Source of the DNA: Eucommia ulmoides | Lineage: Eukaryota; Streptophyta; Magnoliopsida; Garryales; Eucommiaceae | Reading direction: 5' to 3' | NCBI GenBank assembly: GCA_016647705.1 | Contig: CM028336.1 | Coordinates: 8,150,880-8,214,879, forward strand | DNA length: 64,000 bases | Shown here: one piece after another, positions 10,041 to 25,000 of the stretch | How the letters are laid out: the number at the start of each line of letters is the position of its first letter | Position numbering within the stretch: the stretch's first letter is position 1 | The notes under the pieces: model-generated | Seen by the model: the letters and a program-made list of their open reading frames with translations, nothing else | The model's database searches: none | What the model was told of the DNA's origin: nothing | Program-made: the position numbers and the translations under genes

Positions 10041-13000
10041 CGGGCTATCAATACCCCTCAGCACAAATAAAACCCTACCTTTCGATGATTCATAATATGT
10101 TTCTTCATCTTTTTTTTTTTTTTTTTAATTGGCAATTAATTATATTAAAATTAAGGGAAAGAGTCTTCGTTTTAAAAAAAAAAAAAAAAATGATCTCTAT
10201 ATTAAAATAGCGGGAAATTACAATCTAAGACGTGGAAAACCCCCTTGATCCTTATGAACGTAAGAAAGAACGTCGTGAGGTAATGGGCTATCTATAGGAA
10301 ATAATAAAGGGTTATTTGAAACAATATTAGCTAGACTATCGGCAACAAAGTTACATTCTTGATGAATATGAGCAATTTGAATGTGAAATGATAGAAACCA
10401 GAACCGAGCTGTGTTCCGGAGAAGGGCAATTGACCAGACTGGACTATCCTTCCTTATAGACTAAACCAAAGCTAAGGAATCGTTTTCCACCAGTAAGGGG
10501 GAGCTGGCCCAAACGTAGAGCTTCCTGAATCCCCAAGAACAACCCGTGAAACCCAGCTAGGAAACTCGAACTAACCGTTAGGAAGCAAAAGAAAGCCCAA
10601 CTAATAGCTCCAGTACTGTCACGAACAACCCTACCACAAGAAGACGTCATTGTCCACCGTTTCAAAGCTCCATCCACATTTAGCTTGAAAACCCCCTCAG
10701 GCGGACGGGACCAACGGCAAACCAACGGCCGACGACGAATAACCTGCTTGATCGGGCAACCCAATAGAGCTAAAGAATGGACCCCAAAAGAAGAGGAGAA
10801 CAACTTAGAGATAATCATAGCGCTCAGCGTATTAACCAGTTCCTAACTTTGGAAATTATATTTTTATCAAACATGGAAATATTATCATGGATAGCACGAT
10901 TTACTCCCAACAAATCAGTGAAGGGATCAACGCCCCTAATTTATGAAATTGAGAACTTCCTTTAAGTCTACTCCACCACAACTTAATACGGTGTATGAAG
11001 GGTTGAGGAATAAAAGGAATATTAAAGAATGAGCTAAAGGTCCGCCACACTTTTGAAGCAACCTCACTCTCTACAAAAAGATGTTAGATGCTCTCAATAG
11101 AACGAAAGAGGCAGCATCGACAACCCAAAACCAAAATCACTCTCATTCTCTGGATAGAAACATTAACTGCTAGTTTATTTTTTAACAGTCGCCACATGAA
11201 AATTTTAATCTTCAAAGGAAAGCAAAGACTCCAAAGCTTAGAATAATGATCAATCGAGATTACCTCGCCTTGAATAGCCCTCTAAGCTGATTTGATGGAA
11301 AAGACGCCGTTATCGCTAGGAATCCAGATAAGAGAATCGGATTCTGATGACAATGAAAGGATGAAGCCCTCCAAGTAATATTGAGCATCATCTTCCAAAT
11401 CTGGGAAAATCCATTCCTTATCCTGAAGGCAAATTTTGACAGAAGACAACGAGTACGTAAAATGTAGGTCATTAGCAAGGATACAAAGGCCCCAATCATC
11501 ATGGCAAAAATTAGTGAGCTCGCCATTACCAACTTTCCATCTCAATAACCGCAGAAAAGTATTTTTAGCCGACAGGACATCTTTCCACATTTTGGAACTC
11601 CCAATCTGATCTGTCCACAGAGATAAAGGTAGATTATTAGTGTACTTGGACCGCATAAAATCACACCAGAGAGAATTCCCTTTTAGAAGAGCCCAAATCC
11701 TCTTGAAAGAGAAAGCCAGCTTCATATCCTTCAGATTACAAAGACCAAGACCGCCTGATAAGGTATCTTGACAGATTTTTTGCTAAGCCACCCAATACCT
11801 TTTCTTTCCTGAATCTGAGAGCCCCCAAAAGAAATTCGCAAACATGGATTCCATATCCGCCAGAATGCTATTATGAACACAAATGGAAGCCAAAAGATGC
11901 AGAGGAAATGAGGATAAAACATGCTTTAACATAACAAGTTTACCCGTACTCGATAAAAGCTTAGCTTTCCACCCATCAATTGTCTTGGATACTTTCTCAA
12001 TAAGACCAACAAAGTGGTTCGCTTTAAGATGACCATATGTAAGGGGCACTCCAAGGTAAGTACAATGAAAAACACCTTGACTAAAACCTGTGGAAAGACC
12101 AATAGCCAATTGACGAGCATTAGGACAATTATGATGAATATAGAAATTACTTTTTAGAGCACTCACAAGTTGACCCGACGCTAATTGATATTCTTCAAGC
12201 ACCTTCATTAAGTTTCTAATGCTGCGAGAGCTTCCGTTACAAAAGATTAGGGTATCATCTGCAAACATCAAATGAGAAATCAGAGGACAACGTCTTTTAG
12301 TAACAAAAGATTGAACCCAGCCATCTATCATGGATCGATGGATATTTCGACTGAGGACCTTTTAAGCTAAGATAAACAGTAAAGGAGAAATAGGGTCGCC
12401 CTGACGAAGTCCTCTAGAAGAAGGAAACCAACCCTTATATACCCCTTGGAACACCACAAAGAAATAAGTCGAATCAAAACATCTAGAAGTGGCTGCAATA
12501 AATCCGGGGCTGAAACCAAATCAATTAGGCACCTCTATTAAGAAATTCCACTCAATTCGATCATAAGCTTTGTCCATGTCAAGTTTGAGCATAATATTAT
12601 GCCCATGTATATCCTTACCCAAATCCTTGACTAGCTCTTGGGCAAGCCCAATCGCTTCTGTGATGGATCGACCTTTCACAAAACCATACTGCTGAAAAGA
12701 AATCAACTTAGGCAGAAGAGATGCCAATCTGGAAGCTAAATCCTTTGAAAAGATTTTATAACAAATATTACATAAACCGATCGGGTGAAAATCTTTTAGA
12801 CAAGACGGTTGAGACTTCTTCGGAATAAGGATCAGTAAGGTACTAAAGAGAGCAGTAGGAAGGGGGTTCCCTTTAAGAAAATAATTAGCGGCTTCCCAAA
12901 TATCTTTACCTACTATATCCCAGGAAAATTGGAAAAAGCTAGAAAATAGAGAATCCATACCTGGTGCACCATCAATGGGAATGGACCAAAGAGCATCTTT

Positions 13001-16000
13001 GATTTCCTCCAACGAGAAAGGAGCTAATAACATATCGTTATCCATATCCATAACAATACGAGGGATGGAATCAAAGACAGTGTCAGAAACAGTCACCTGA
13101 GCAGTAGAGTATAAATCTTTAAAAAACTCAATTGCGGCTTCATGAAACTTATTGGGCTCCGCCAAGCTACTTCCATCTTCATGACGAATTGCAGACAAAC
13201 AAATAGGGGAATTACGCATTTTAATGGATGCGTAAAAGAATTTAGAATTGTTATCCCCTTTTGCTAGCCAATGCTCTCAAGACTTCTGTTTCCAATATAC
13301 TTTCTCTCTCTTAAAAAGATTATTATACTCCGTAGTAGCCTAATCAAATAAATCCGAAACACTCTGAGACCAGTTGGTTTGAAGCATAGAATCATAAGCT
13401 TTTATTCTATCCTTCCAAGAATTTAACTCAACAAAGACATTCTCAAAAGTTTGAGCATTCCAAACTTTAAGGGCCGCCCTCGTCAATTTGATGTTCTGAC
13501 TTAAACGAACCAAGGGGTTTTGATGAGAAGCCTTTCATGCATGTTTAACCACGTCCAGAAATCCCTCATGCAGGGTCCACATTCGCTGAAACCTAAAAAG
13601 CTTCAGACCATTATATGAGAAAGAGGAGGAATGCAGAATCAACGGGCAGTAGTCCGAATTAATACGCGCCAAATGCTCCACCCAGCCTTCAAACGAATTA
13701 CAAATCATTGGCGATACCAGAATTCTATCAAACCGAGAATATTGGCGAGATAACCCTTGACGATTATTACAAAAAGTAAAGGTAGACCCAATGAACGGGG
13801 GATCCACCAGTCTGGCTGAATTAATACATGCATTGAACTCTTGCATAGCGCTCCAAGAAGGGGTTAAATGACCCAACTTCTCGGACATACTCCTAACAAC
13901 ATTAAAATCACCCCCCCAAATTATCGGAATAGAGACTGAGGCAATTGTAATGAGAAGATCCTCCCAGAGAATTCTTCATTCGATCTGAGAGCAGCTAGCA
14001 TAAACCACCACAATCAAAAAATCCAAATTTAACCAAGATAACTTACAAGCAATAAATTGGTGATGCGTACGAACTATTTGAACTTCCAGATTATTTCTCC
14101 ACAAAATCCAAATTTTGCCCGACTCACCTTGATTAGAGACTGCATGATGAAACTTGATAGCTTTATTAACCCTTCCCATGTTAGAATCATCATTCCACGA
14201 ATCAAAAACTCCGGCAAAGGAAACATTTGAAGACTTCACTATTCGTTTTAGTCTAGCAAGGGTGCTCAGGTTGCTGATCCCCCTACAGTTCCAAAATAGA
14301 ATAGAGTCAAACATTAAACTTCACTTGATGGCTTGTTACCATTCCCAAAGTCTTGGAGGGACCTCCAACCGACTCCGGAACCTACAATTTTCCTTTCTTT
14401 CTTCGGACGATTTGAAATCCATCTGGTTCCTTGTTTGTCGTATCGGTAGCATAACCAGTTGCTCCCTTATCATCAGACAAAAAATCCCCTTGCTCCGATT
14501 GAGAGTCCCCTTTGGCGACAAAATTGTCTCCTTGTTCATCCACGAAAGGAACTTGAAATGTCTGAATATGATCACAAACCACTACATGCAACGAAGGAGA
14601 GCCTGAATCAATGTTAACCATGTTTGAGAACAGAATTGTCATCGCCAGACCAGATTGTATTCCCGTTTCAATTGCAATATTAGAACTGTCCATCAAAATA
14701 GCCCCATGCGATAAAATAGCTATTAGAACAGTACCCAAAACAGCATCTTGCATTAGATCAGTAATCGAGTCTGAAGCTTATGGTAAAACAGCCTTGTTTT
14801 GCATTAAAACAGTACCCAAAATAGACCCCTGTGGTAGCTCAGCAACTGAACCTGCAACTTGTGGTAATACAACATTTTTTGTTGCCAAAACAGCCCCCTG
14901 CAGTAGCTCAGCAACCGAGCCTACAGCTTGCGGTAAAACAACCTTTTTTTGCTTCAAAACAGTACCCAAAACAGCCCCCTACGGTAGCTCAGCAACCGAA
15001 CCTGCAACTGGCGGTATAACATCATTTTTTTTGCTTCAAAACAGTACCCAAATCAGCCTCTGTAGAATCTCAGCAACTGAACCTGGAATTTGCGGTAAAA
15101 CATCATTTTTTTGCATCAAAACGGTACCCAAAACAGCCTCCTGCAGTAAACCAGAAATTGCACCATTTTCATGCGGATCGGCACCACTTTCTTGCTGCCC
15201 ACTAGCTTTCCGCATCGCCCTATTATGTCTTCGTTTGAAGGTTTTTGACAGTGTATTTTCTGGAGTATCATAACCTTCTTCTCCTATATTTTTCTTGTCG
15301 TTCAATGGAGGGTTTTTCCTCCGACATATGTCAAAAGAATTACCCTGAATATTACAATAGGAACAAAAGGACGGAATTCGATCGTACATAACCTCTTGAG
15401 AAAACCTGTCTTGCTTTCCGTTTCAGACTTTGGGTGGTAAAGGTTTAGAGAGATCCACCTCTACACACACCCTAGCGGAGTTCAATCTTGTCAAGGTTAA
15501 AGTAGTGGAATCAATAGAGTCAACTTTACCAATCATGCTAGCTATTGCTTTTAGGATATCGGGAACAAAATAATTGATTGGAAGCTTTCGAAATTGAATC
15601 CAAAGTGGAAGAATAGAGGTATCGTTTTTGGAATTAAAAGCTTTATTCCATCTTAATACCTTGTAATGAAATCCCTTTATCGCGTTAACTTCATGGGAAA
15701 GGACTTTGAGAAGATCGCTATCATTAAGGAATCGAAGAAGAAGCGTTTTTGAGTCAATCAACCCCATTGTGAACTGCCCTGTGAGATTCCAGGTTCTTAT
15801 TTCTGTTTGGATGACTTCCAAAGAGGGACGGCCATTGTGAAATTTCAAAATCGCTGCTTGATCAAAGAGGGCCTCTGATTGGGACAGCGCAGAGGGAAAG
15901 AATGAGACAGTCGACATGCCATCTTTTGTGTATGATCGAGATTCCACCTCTATAGGTGGAAGACAGACTGCTTTTTGTAGAGTAGCTGCTTAGGATCGCA

Positions 16001-19000
16001 CAAAACCTATATTTCTTGCAGGCTATGCTAATGGAGCTGCCATGACCGGACCAAAGCAGCAAATAGCGAACAATAGACAATAGTGAACAGTAGATAACAG
16101 ACAGCAAATAGCAGTGGTGCCTATAGCGGCTAGGGTATCTGCAGCTTGAGAATCTTAGAGAAAGGAGAGAGAGAGAAATAGCAAACTTCAGCCTTGGAGG
16201 AGCAGTGATCCCCCCAAACGCAACTCCCGCACTGGCAAAGAAACCGGCGGTGACCCCCCCAGCCGGTGGTGGCTAGGGTTTCACGATTGCATGTGGCGGC
16301 TTTGGGTTCTCTCTCTAGGTCATCCCGTTTTTTTCCTTCCCTAGGATCCCAGTCTAAAGAGTCTTCTTAACTACACGATAATAGGCCCATTGTGTAGCCT
16401 CCAAAACCTCCCCAAAAGAGTCATTACAAGCGATCAACACCACTAACACATCTTACAGGAATATGCCCAATGCCAACAAGCTACATGAACAGCTAACCCG
16501 GATCCTGATACACAAAATTAATGCCTGAAACATGGCATCGAAACAATACAACTTTACACAAAATTGTAACACTCATACAACAAAAAGCACTATCAAACCA
16601 GAACTCCACATCTGAACTTTTAAAATAATTCCGTGTTGCTGCGCTTGAAACCCCCTAGCTTTGAGATTCCAAATTTTACCCACCTTGTTGCCATCCAAAT
16701 AGCTAGATTTCATTAGACGGCTTGACAGGTTGCGAAGACAACACTCTTGTCTCTTCCCCTACTATAATACCACAAACACCGAACCAAAGTACTATGACCC
16801 CTCAAAACACCACATAAGACAGACAAATGTGTAGCTCACAGAAACCCTTATAAACACCAAGTAAGGTTCCAAAAGTACCAACAACTCAAAAAAAAAAAAA
16901 AAACATAGGTAACACCCTCATAATACCTACCAACATAGGTAACATTTGTGAAAATACACCACCCTCATTATAGTTTGTGTACAACTCGAATAATCACTTC
17001 TCCAGACGATGTTAAGGGCGCACCCCTCTACATTCATGCGGTGAATTCAGGATTAAATTAAAAATTTAATTTCTAAAGTATTTCTTAAGAGAGTCAAACC
17101 CTAATTAACAAAGAAAAAAGACATCACTCGTTAAAATTTTTAGGTGAGAGAATAAGTTGTGGGAGCATTTTTGTAAAAATATTGTACTTTTTTTTAATTG
17201 TTAAAATTTTAATATTAAAAAAAAAAAAAAAAAAAAAAACATAATTAATATACTAAACAATTGACCCATTTGAGACCCAAACTGAAACATTTACCTAATA
17301 TTTACTAATCATAAAAAACTTACAAATAGATATATGTTGTCCCTGATGTTTTTCTGTTTATTCTTTTTGGAACTAGACTGGAGTAATTCTCGGACCAACC
17401 ATTCTAGGCCGGGTTAGCCCGACTATGCTTAACGCACTGTTCCCCGAAGAAGGAGAAGTCTTCATGCTTGGGCTATCAGTGATTGGATTCATTTTCTTTA
17501 TGTTCTTGGTTGGAGTAAAAATGGACCCGAGTAAGGTATTCAAGTCCGGATTAAGGGCATGGATCATCGGCATTGTGGGGGTGGTGGTCCCCAACTTGGT
17601 ATTCCTGGGAGGAATGCCTTTGGACTATCTGCCAGGTTACCAGCATCCGGCGGTAAGATCAGTCATCGGAACATTGACAATGACCCCTTTTCCGGTGATT
17701 TCGTTGCTATTGATGGACCTGAAGATTACAAATACGGAGTTAGGGCGATTGGCGCTAGCAGCAACATTGATATGTGATTTACTGAGCACTGCCGCGGGGA
17801 CGGTGATATCGAACGTAAGAATGGCGTTAGCTGGGTGGTCCACTGCACTGGCAGTAAAGCCTTATGCTCTTAGCTTATTAGTCATCGTTGTCATGTTGTC
17901 TACGCGACCCTTTTTTCGTTGGATTGTACAACAAACTCCCGAAGGTATTTCTAATTTAAAATTTTGAGATTATAAGTTATATTTTAAAAGTTTTCCTCCA
18001 CAATTTTTTTTTTCGATAAGCATTGTTATATAACATAAGGGAAAGGGTCTCCCTTACTACACAGCGCAAGGCTACTAAGTAGCCTGCAAGACCCTCAACA
18101 CTAGCTAAAATACATACATTATACACCCAAACAAACCCGGAGAAGACATCCACCATAAGAGTGTCCAGTGCCAACAACATAGAACCAAATATCCCCGGGA
18201 TCCTGGGTCGAACATCCAAAGAAAACATAAACACACCCAAAAATAAACACACCTGACATTTACAGAACACCAAAAAAAATATGAACCAACTCCTTTAAGG
18301 CACAAGATTCAAACGTTGAAACCTAGCGCACACCCCTGATGTTGTCAGTTTTCTACTTCTGCAGGGCCTCGCTCTCCGACTTTGATAAACAAGAAAAAAT
18401 CTCTCACTGATCTTTTCACTAGTTATACTTTCCTAATGTCTCTATCGGCGGCACGGGTTACAACCTTTTTTCTTAGCTGACATCCACTTCTCGAAAGCAA
18501 TGAGTGATATCCACACCTCTCTACTTCTCATCGTCAAGGCTTGACAGAGAGAATCTTACTCCTATATCTTTCTTAAACACCCTCATCAAACTTAACAACT
18601 CAAACATCACATTTCACAACTCCAAAAGCCTTTGGCCTGAATATTCTCCAAAACATCACCTGGATCAAACCAAAAATATGAAAGCAATCACAATCCTAAT
18701 ACGCCAAAATACAAAGTACCCCACTATTGTTGCTTGTTAAGAAAAATTTCAACCTCATAGTCTTTTCGAAACGACCGGGAAATAGGAGCATTTTCCTCTC
18801 CAAAAACCATTTTGTGTGAACATTTTCTAAATCATCACCCAAATTACATCAACAGTAAACTGCATGAAAACGGCAATGCTCCAAAATTGCTAAAACAGGA
18901 ACATTGATTGGCCCAACTTATAACAAAACACCCAATTTAACATCAATCAAAACTTCTCTTTGAAGTTGCATTCTTTGAGCTTCACGGGAAAGCCTAAACT

Positions 19001-22000
19001 TCTCCCTATCTCCATTACTTTAATTATTCTCTGAAAAACAATTTTGGAATAGATACTTATCTTCTTATCAGAAAGGGAAATTTTCCGAATGAGATCATTG
19101 TAATTCACAAAATCATCTTGCTTCTTCTTTTAACTTAGCATATCCGCCAACAATATTCTTCAATTTAAATCCTTTAGACAATGAATTCTTTCTCTGATTT
19201 TCTAAAGAAGTATGATCACTCCCCTCATCTCCTCCTATCCCATTTGGAAGATTTAATTCACCATTGTTATTGGACACTACACTTGAGGAGTCACTAGCTA
19301 AACACTCAAGCTTCTTCCCAAGCTCCCCTTCAATTACATCATCTTTACACTTCTCCCCAGTTAAAATGGAACTATTTTTTCTTTAATGTTCCAAATAAGG
19401 TTAACATTACAGTTTGCAACAAAGTTTCTTTAATTTTCCCAATAAAATTAACATTAGATTTTGCAACAAAGGGTTCCCTCCAATAGTTGAAACATTTTTC
19501 TAGGGCACTAATACAATATGAGCTCCATACACCTTTTTTAGGTTCCCAATTCTTATTTTCCAAGCCATAATCTGCAAATTTTACCCTAATCCTTCTTCCC
19601 CTAATTTCTGCTCCGTTCAAACAATTAATTGCACACCTAGCTTGATTGATAAAACCAAATCTAATGAAACCAAAGGTAAAATTCACATTTACCCGCCATT
19701 TTTTAGTGATGAAAACATCCATAATTTGTCCAAAATTTCTAAAAATTGAGTGCAATCCATGATTATTCATAGAAGAAAAAGGAGGATGATCAACGAAAAG
19801 AGTAAACCCGATACCTAGATTTGAGGGAGACTACCTATGCAAATTTCTCCCATCTTGACCCATCCTGAATCGAAAGCAAAGATGAGGGTGAGTAGTTTTG
19901 GGGACAAACAAGGTCTCTCTCTTTCTCTCTCTCGCCTACAATTGATAAACCAAACCCTTCTTCGTCACCCAAAATAGGAAAAATGTTGTGTGGAGATCGC
20001 TTCGCAATAGAGCACCTCTCCTCTTGAGGATCTCCTTCAATCGAAACATGTCTAGCTGCCCCAAAAGTATTCCTCAGATTTGGTTTCCTAGCAACAAGAC
20101 TTCAACTACAGCCCAAAATAGATGATCGGAGCTTACAGTAGACCAGTTGGTGATGGCAGAAATCAAAATTTGATGGAGATTGTTGGATTTGAAAATAGCA
20201 CGACTCCCAAGATAGAGCTTCTCTCTCTACACCCTTTTGACTACCAACTCTACGGCCTGGACCTTTAATGTAATTCCACCACCGTAGTTCTCCCGATCGA
20301 AGCATCCCCAACAGCTCGAAACTTCTCAAGTCCAATTCAGGCTATCTAGTTTAGATCCTCCCTTCCAAGGCGATGAAGGTACTGTTGTGCGGAAGCATGT
20401 TAGGTGAACCCAACACCAAAACAAATGTTATGGAAATGAAATGAAAACACACACACACTCACAAACAATAACACAAGATTTGACGAGGTTCAGCAATTTT
20501 GCCTATTCTTCGGAGTAACTATGGAACTTATTTATTTGACGATAAAATATAAATAAAAAATACAAATCAAGACCTTAAAAACACTTAAGACAATTGAGCA
20601 AAAATTCACTCAATTGTGGCTATTGAGGAATTGATCTCTTACTCTTACTCTACTTCTTCAATTGAGAGATATTGATTTCTCCAATTGTGAGATACACTTC
20701 AAGGCTGAACCAATTGCCTATTTATAGGAAGTGAGAGAAGAATAAATGCAAATTTTATTCTTCTTCCTTTTCAAATAAGGCTGCTTAAGGCAACCTTTCA
20801 ACATCAACTGCTAAACAATTGTCAAGAAAAGATGGCAGCATGCTTGCCTTCTTTTCTTTTATTCAAAGATGGTAGATAGTCAAGAAAATGAAGCCACTAA
20901 CCCAACAATCTCCACCTTGGCGAGATTTTCAAATTCCACCATCTTTTCAGCGTTAGTATATATGAATTCTCATACTACACATCCAATAGGCCCCAGAGTT
21001 GCTCCTCTGAAATCATATTATGTATGAACAATATTGGCCAAGTTTAGATAATGCTGAAACTTGGCGCTTCCAACGACTTTCGTCAACATATCTATTGGGT
21101 TATTGGCCATCCCAATCTTTGTAAGAAGAATAACGCTTGCATCCATAATCTCTCGAATAAAGTGGAATCGAACATCAATATGTTTAGTCCGAGCATGATA
21201 AACTTGGTTCATCGTTAGATGTATTGCGCTTTAACTGTCGCAATATATCTCCACCTGTTTCTGATAAAGACCCAAGTCTGAAATTACTCCATATATCCAA
21301 ATGGCTTCCTTCATGGCTTCTCCAGTAGCCATGTGTTTAGCCTCCGTAGTAGATAACGCTACAGTGGACTACAAAGTAGACCTCCAACTGACCGGACCAC
21401 TTGCCATAGTAAATAAATACCCAGTAGTAGACCGTCCCTTATCTAAATCACCAACATAGTCCGAATCCACATATCCAATGAGAAATCTTTCGACTTCGAT
21501 TTGATTTCTCACAAATTTCAAACCCACATCCTCAGTACCTTTGATATACCTCAAAACCCATTTTGCAGTTTCACAATGCTTCTTTCCTAGATCATGCATA
21601 TATCTGCTAACCATACTAGCAGCTTGAGAAATATCAGGTCTCGTGCATACCATTGCGTACATAAGGCTTCCAATCAAACTTGCATACGAAACTTGAGCCA
21701 TATACATCATTTCTTTATTTATACTCGGTGACAGTTTCACACTTAATTTAAAGTGATGAGCCAAATGTGTACTAACCAGTTTGGTATTTTCATCTATACC
21801 AAAATGGATTTAATACATTTTTCAAATACTGTTTATGTGTCAGCCACACAGTCCCAGCCGCTCTGTCACGAATAATTTCCATGCCCAAAATTTTCCTGAC
21901 TCTGCTAAGATCCTTCATTTCGATTTCTTTCCGAAGTTGGGCTTTCAACTTCTCAATCTCCACCGAGCTCTTAGATATGATTAACATATCATCAACATAT

Positions 22001-25000
22001 AAGAGTAAATAAATTAAAGTACCATTTTTTAATTTATGGAAGTACACATAATGATCATATTGACTTCGCGTAAAGTTATGTACCGTCATAAATTTGTCGA
22101 ATCTCAAATATCATTGTCGTGGAGATTGCTTCAAACCATACAGGGATCTCTGCAACTTGCACACCATTTGTTCTTTGCTAGCAGTTTTGTAACCATCAGG
22201 TTGCAACATACAAATTTTCTCATCCAAATCTCCATGTAAAAAATTAGTTTTCACATCAAGCTATGCCAACTCTAAGTCAAATTGTGTGACCATGACAAGT
22301 GAAATTCGAATGGAGAAATGTTTCACTACTGGTGAGAATACTTCATTGTAGTCAATCCCTTCCTTTTGAGCATACCCCTTTGCAACCAATCTTGCCTTGA
22401 ATCTCACACTGTTTTTCTTATGAGAATCTTTCTTCTTTGCATACACCCATTTACATCTAATTGCCTTTTTCCCCTTTGGTAACTCTACGAATTCCCAAGT
22501 CATATTCTTATTGAGAGAATCCAATTTTTCATTCACAGCCTTATTTCATTCCATACTTTCAGAACTTTGCACAGTTTCTTTGTAGGTGGTTGGAATATCT
22601 TCACTAATAATTGGTAGGATATAAGTAACCATATCCACAAACTTGGCTAGTCTTCGAATTGTCCTTTTTGGTTTGCTAGTTGCTATCGATTCTTCGATTT
22701 GTAAAGGCCTTTGCAGAGAAGGCTCCATCTCAATTCTATCTTCTGCATCCCTACCATTTTCATCATTTGAAGAAGTGTCTTCTGAAGGAGAATCTGCTGG
22801 ACTTTGAATCTCCACCTGCTGCACCAAACTGCCTTTTTTATTCTCTTCATTGGACACTTTCTTCTTCACAAATTTACTTTTGTCGAAAGTAACATCACTG
22901 CTTAAGATCATTTTCTTCAAAGTTGGGCACCATAATCTGAACTCTTTCACTCCACTGCTGAAGCCCAGAAATATAACCTCATTTGCCCTTGGATCAAGTT
23001 TGCTATCTTCGGTCACATGAAATAACGCCGAGCAACAGAAAATATGCAAAGAATCATAATCTGACGCAGGTGATCCTGACCACACTTCAATAGGAGTTTT
23101 TCCATCAATTGCAGCATAAGGCAGAAGGTTAATAAGATGACATGCTCAAGTAACCGCTTCTGCCCAAAAACTCATCGTCAAACCGGAATTGGATAGCATG
23201 CACCTTACTTTTTCAAGTAAAGTCTTATTCATACGTTCTACTACGCCATTCTGTTGTGGAGTCCTTTTCACAGAAAAATGCTTCACTATTCCTTCTTGTT
23301 TGTACAAGAAATAAAATGGATCAGACGTGTATTCGCCGCCGTTGCCCAATCTCAACACCGTAATCTTCATTCCGATTTGATTCTCCACCATCTTCTTCCA
23401 AGCCAAGAAGATCTCTAGGACTTGATACTTGTGTTTCATAGTATACACCCAGAGACTTCTTGAGAAGTCATCTACAAATGTAACAAACCAGTGCCTTCCA
23501 CTCAAAGATGTAGTCTTCGTTGGACCCCAAACATCAGTATGCACATAGTCTAGGATCCCTTTTATTTTGTGGATGACCGTGCCAAATTTAACTTTAATTT
23601 TCTTGTCAAGTACGCAGTGCTCACAGAAGTCCATCTTACAAGTTTTGGCACCCTTCAAAAGACCCTACTTCACTAGGCCTTGCATGGCCTTCTTTCCAGC
23701 ATGCCTAAGCCTCATGTGCCAAAACTTGGTTGTATCAATAGCAGTTTATATGGTGGCAGCTCCACCGACAATGGTCTTTCCTTGTAAGAAATACAAATTA
23801 TTTCTTCTTAGGACTTTTAAGACAACCATAGCACCTTGTGTAACTTTCAATTATCCGACTTCCAAGGTGACTTTGAAACCATTTGATTCCAAAGCACCCA
23901 CAGAAATTAGATTCCTCTTCAAACCTAGTACATACCAGACATTGGTTAAATCCCTCGTGGTTCCGTCGTGTAGCTTCAATCGGATCACGCCAACTCCTTT
24001 TTTTCACATGCATGATCATTTCCTATAAAAACTTCTCCACCACTATCGAGATCCAGACTGGTGAAACAATCCCTATCAGGACACATATGATAGGAGCACG
24101 CAGAGTCAAGAATCAACTTGTCTGATCCAACTCCAATTGTAGTAGCTAGAGCAAAAAATTGAATCACCCTCTCCAATTTGGGCCACGTTTGCATTTATAT
24201 TACCCCTGTTTTTTAGCTTGGGGAAATACTTCTTCCAGTAGCCTTTCCCACGGCAAAAAACACATTCACCATTCACCGAAATCTTCCTTCCATTTGTTGA
24301 AACTCCTCTCGACTTGGAACAAGAATTGTTTCCACCTTTGTTGTGTTTTTGGTCTCCGATCTGCCCCTCGTCATCAAAGTAGTAGATGTATCAGTTTGGG
24401 ACACCTTGTCACGTCTACGAACTTCGTTATTCATCAACACGTCTGATACATCCTTGAATTTCACCGAGTCTTTTCCATAGATCAAAGTGGTTGCCAAGTG
24501 TTCGTATAAATTTGGCAATGAATTCAACAACACAAGGGCTTTGTCCTCATCTTTGATCTCTTCATCCAGGTTCAATAGATTGGCAATCAACTTGTTGAAG
24601 TCATTCAAATAGTCCATCATAGATGTACCTTCTTGGTATTGAAATCAAAAAAGTTTTCGCTTCTGATACAATCGATTCTCAATACTCTTCGTCATGTACT
24701 TTTCTTCAAGTACCTTCCATAAATCCTTCGCCATCGTCTCTCTCATTACAAAGTTTTTTATGTTCTTTGCAAGATAGAGACGAATAGAACGCATTCCATT
24801 TTGTTGATCTTCAACCACTCTACTTTCTCCATAAAATCTGGTTTTTCCTCTAGGGTAACATCCAAACCCTGTTGGACCAGCCTATCCATCATCTCACATT
24901 GCCACATGCCGAAACTGTTTGTTCCATCAAATTTTTTAATATCAAATTTGGCATTTAATATCAACAAATTTGTTTGTGAACTGGAAGAGGTTGATAGCGA

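Larger units (their letters stand above)
10110..16340 (-). mobile_element. L1-type LINE in intron 1 of CHX copy A, about 6.2 kb
   Basis: The minus strand reads: GC-rich 5' leader (16340-15950), ORF1 with a DUF4283-like domain and zinc knuckle, ORF2 with apurinic endonuclease, reverse transcriptase, a cysteine-rich zf-RVT region and RNase H, then a 3' end TGCCAATT plus poly(A) (T17 on +, 10110-10126). The left junction follows TTTCTTCATC, which copy B has uninterrupted at 46974-46983. Right of the LINE the copy B homology resumes only at about 16960, so about 215 bp of intron were lost or replaced. Stops and frameshifts throughout make it inactive. Confidence 0.85.

Noticed and set aside
9811..10095. 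Continuation of exon 1 into a longer protein
   Set aside because: The donor ATG/GTTATT gives a perfect join to TGVILGP of exon 2; the extension only encodes AT-rich intron and poly-Phe from the T tract.
14611..15273. 220-residue + strand reading frame rich in Cys/Thr repeats
   Set aside because: Opposite-strand shadow of the repetitive LINE ORF1; the minus frame has the DUF4283-like and knuckle domains.
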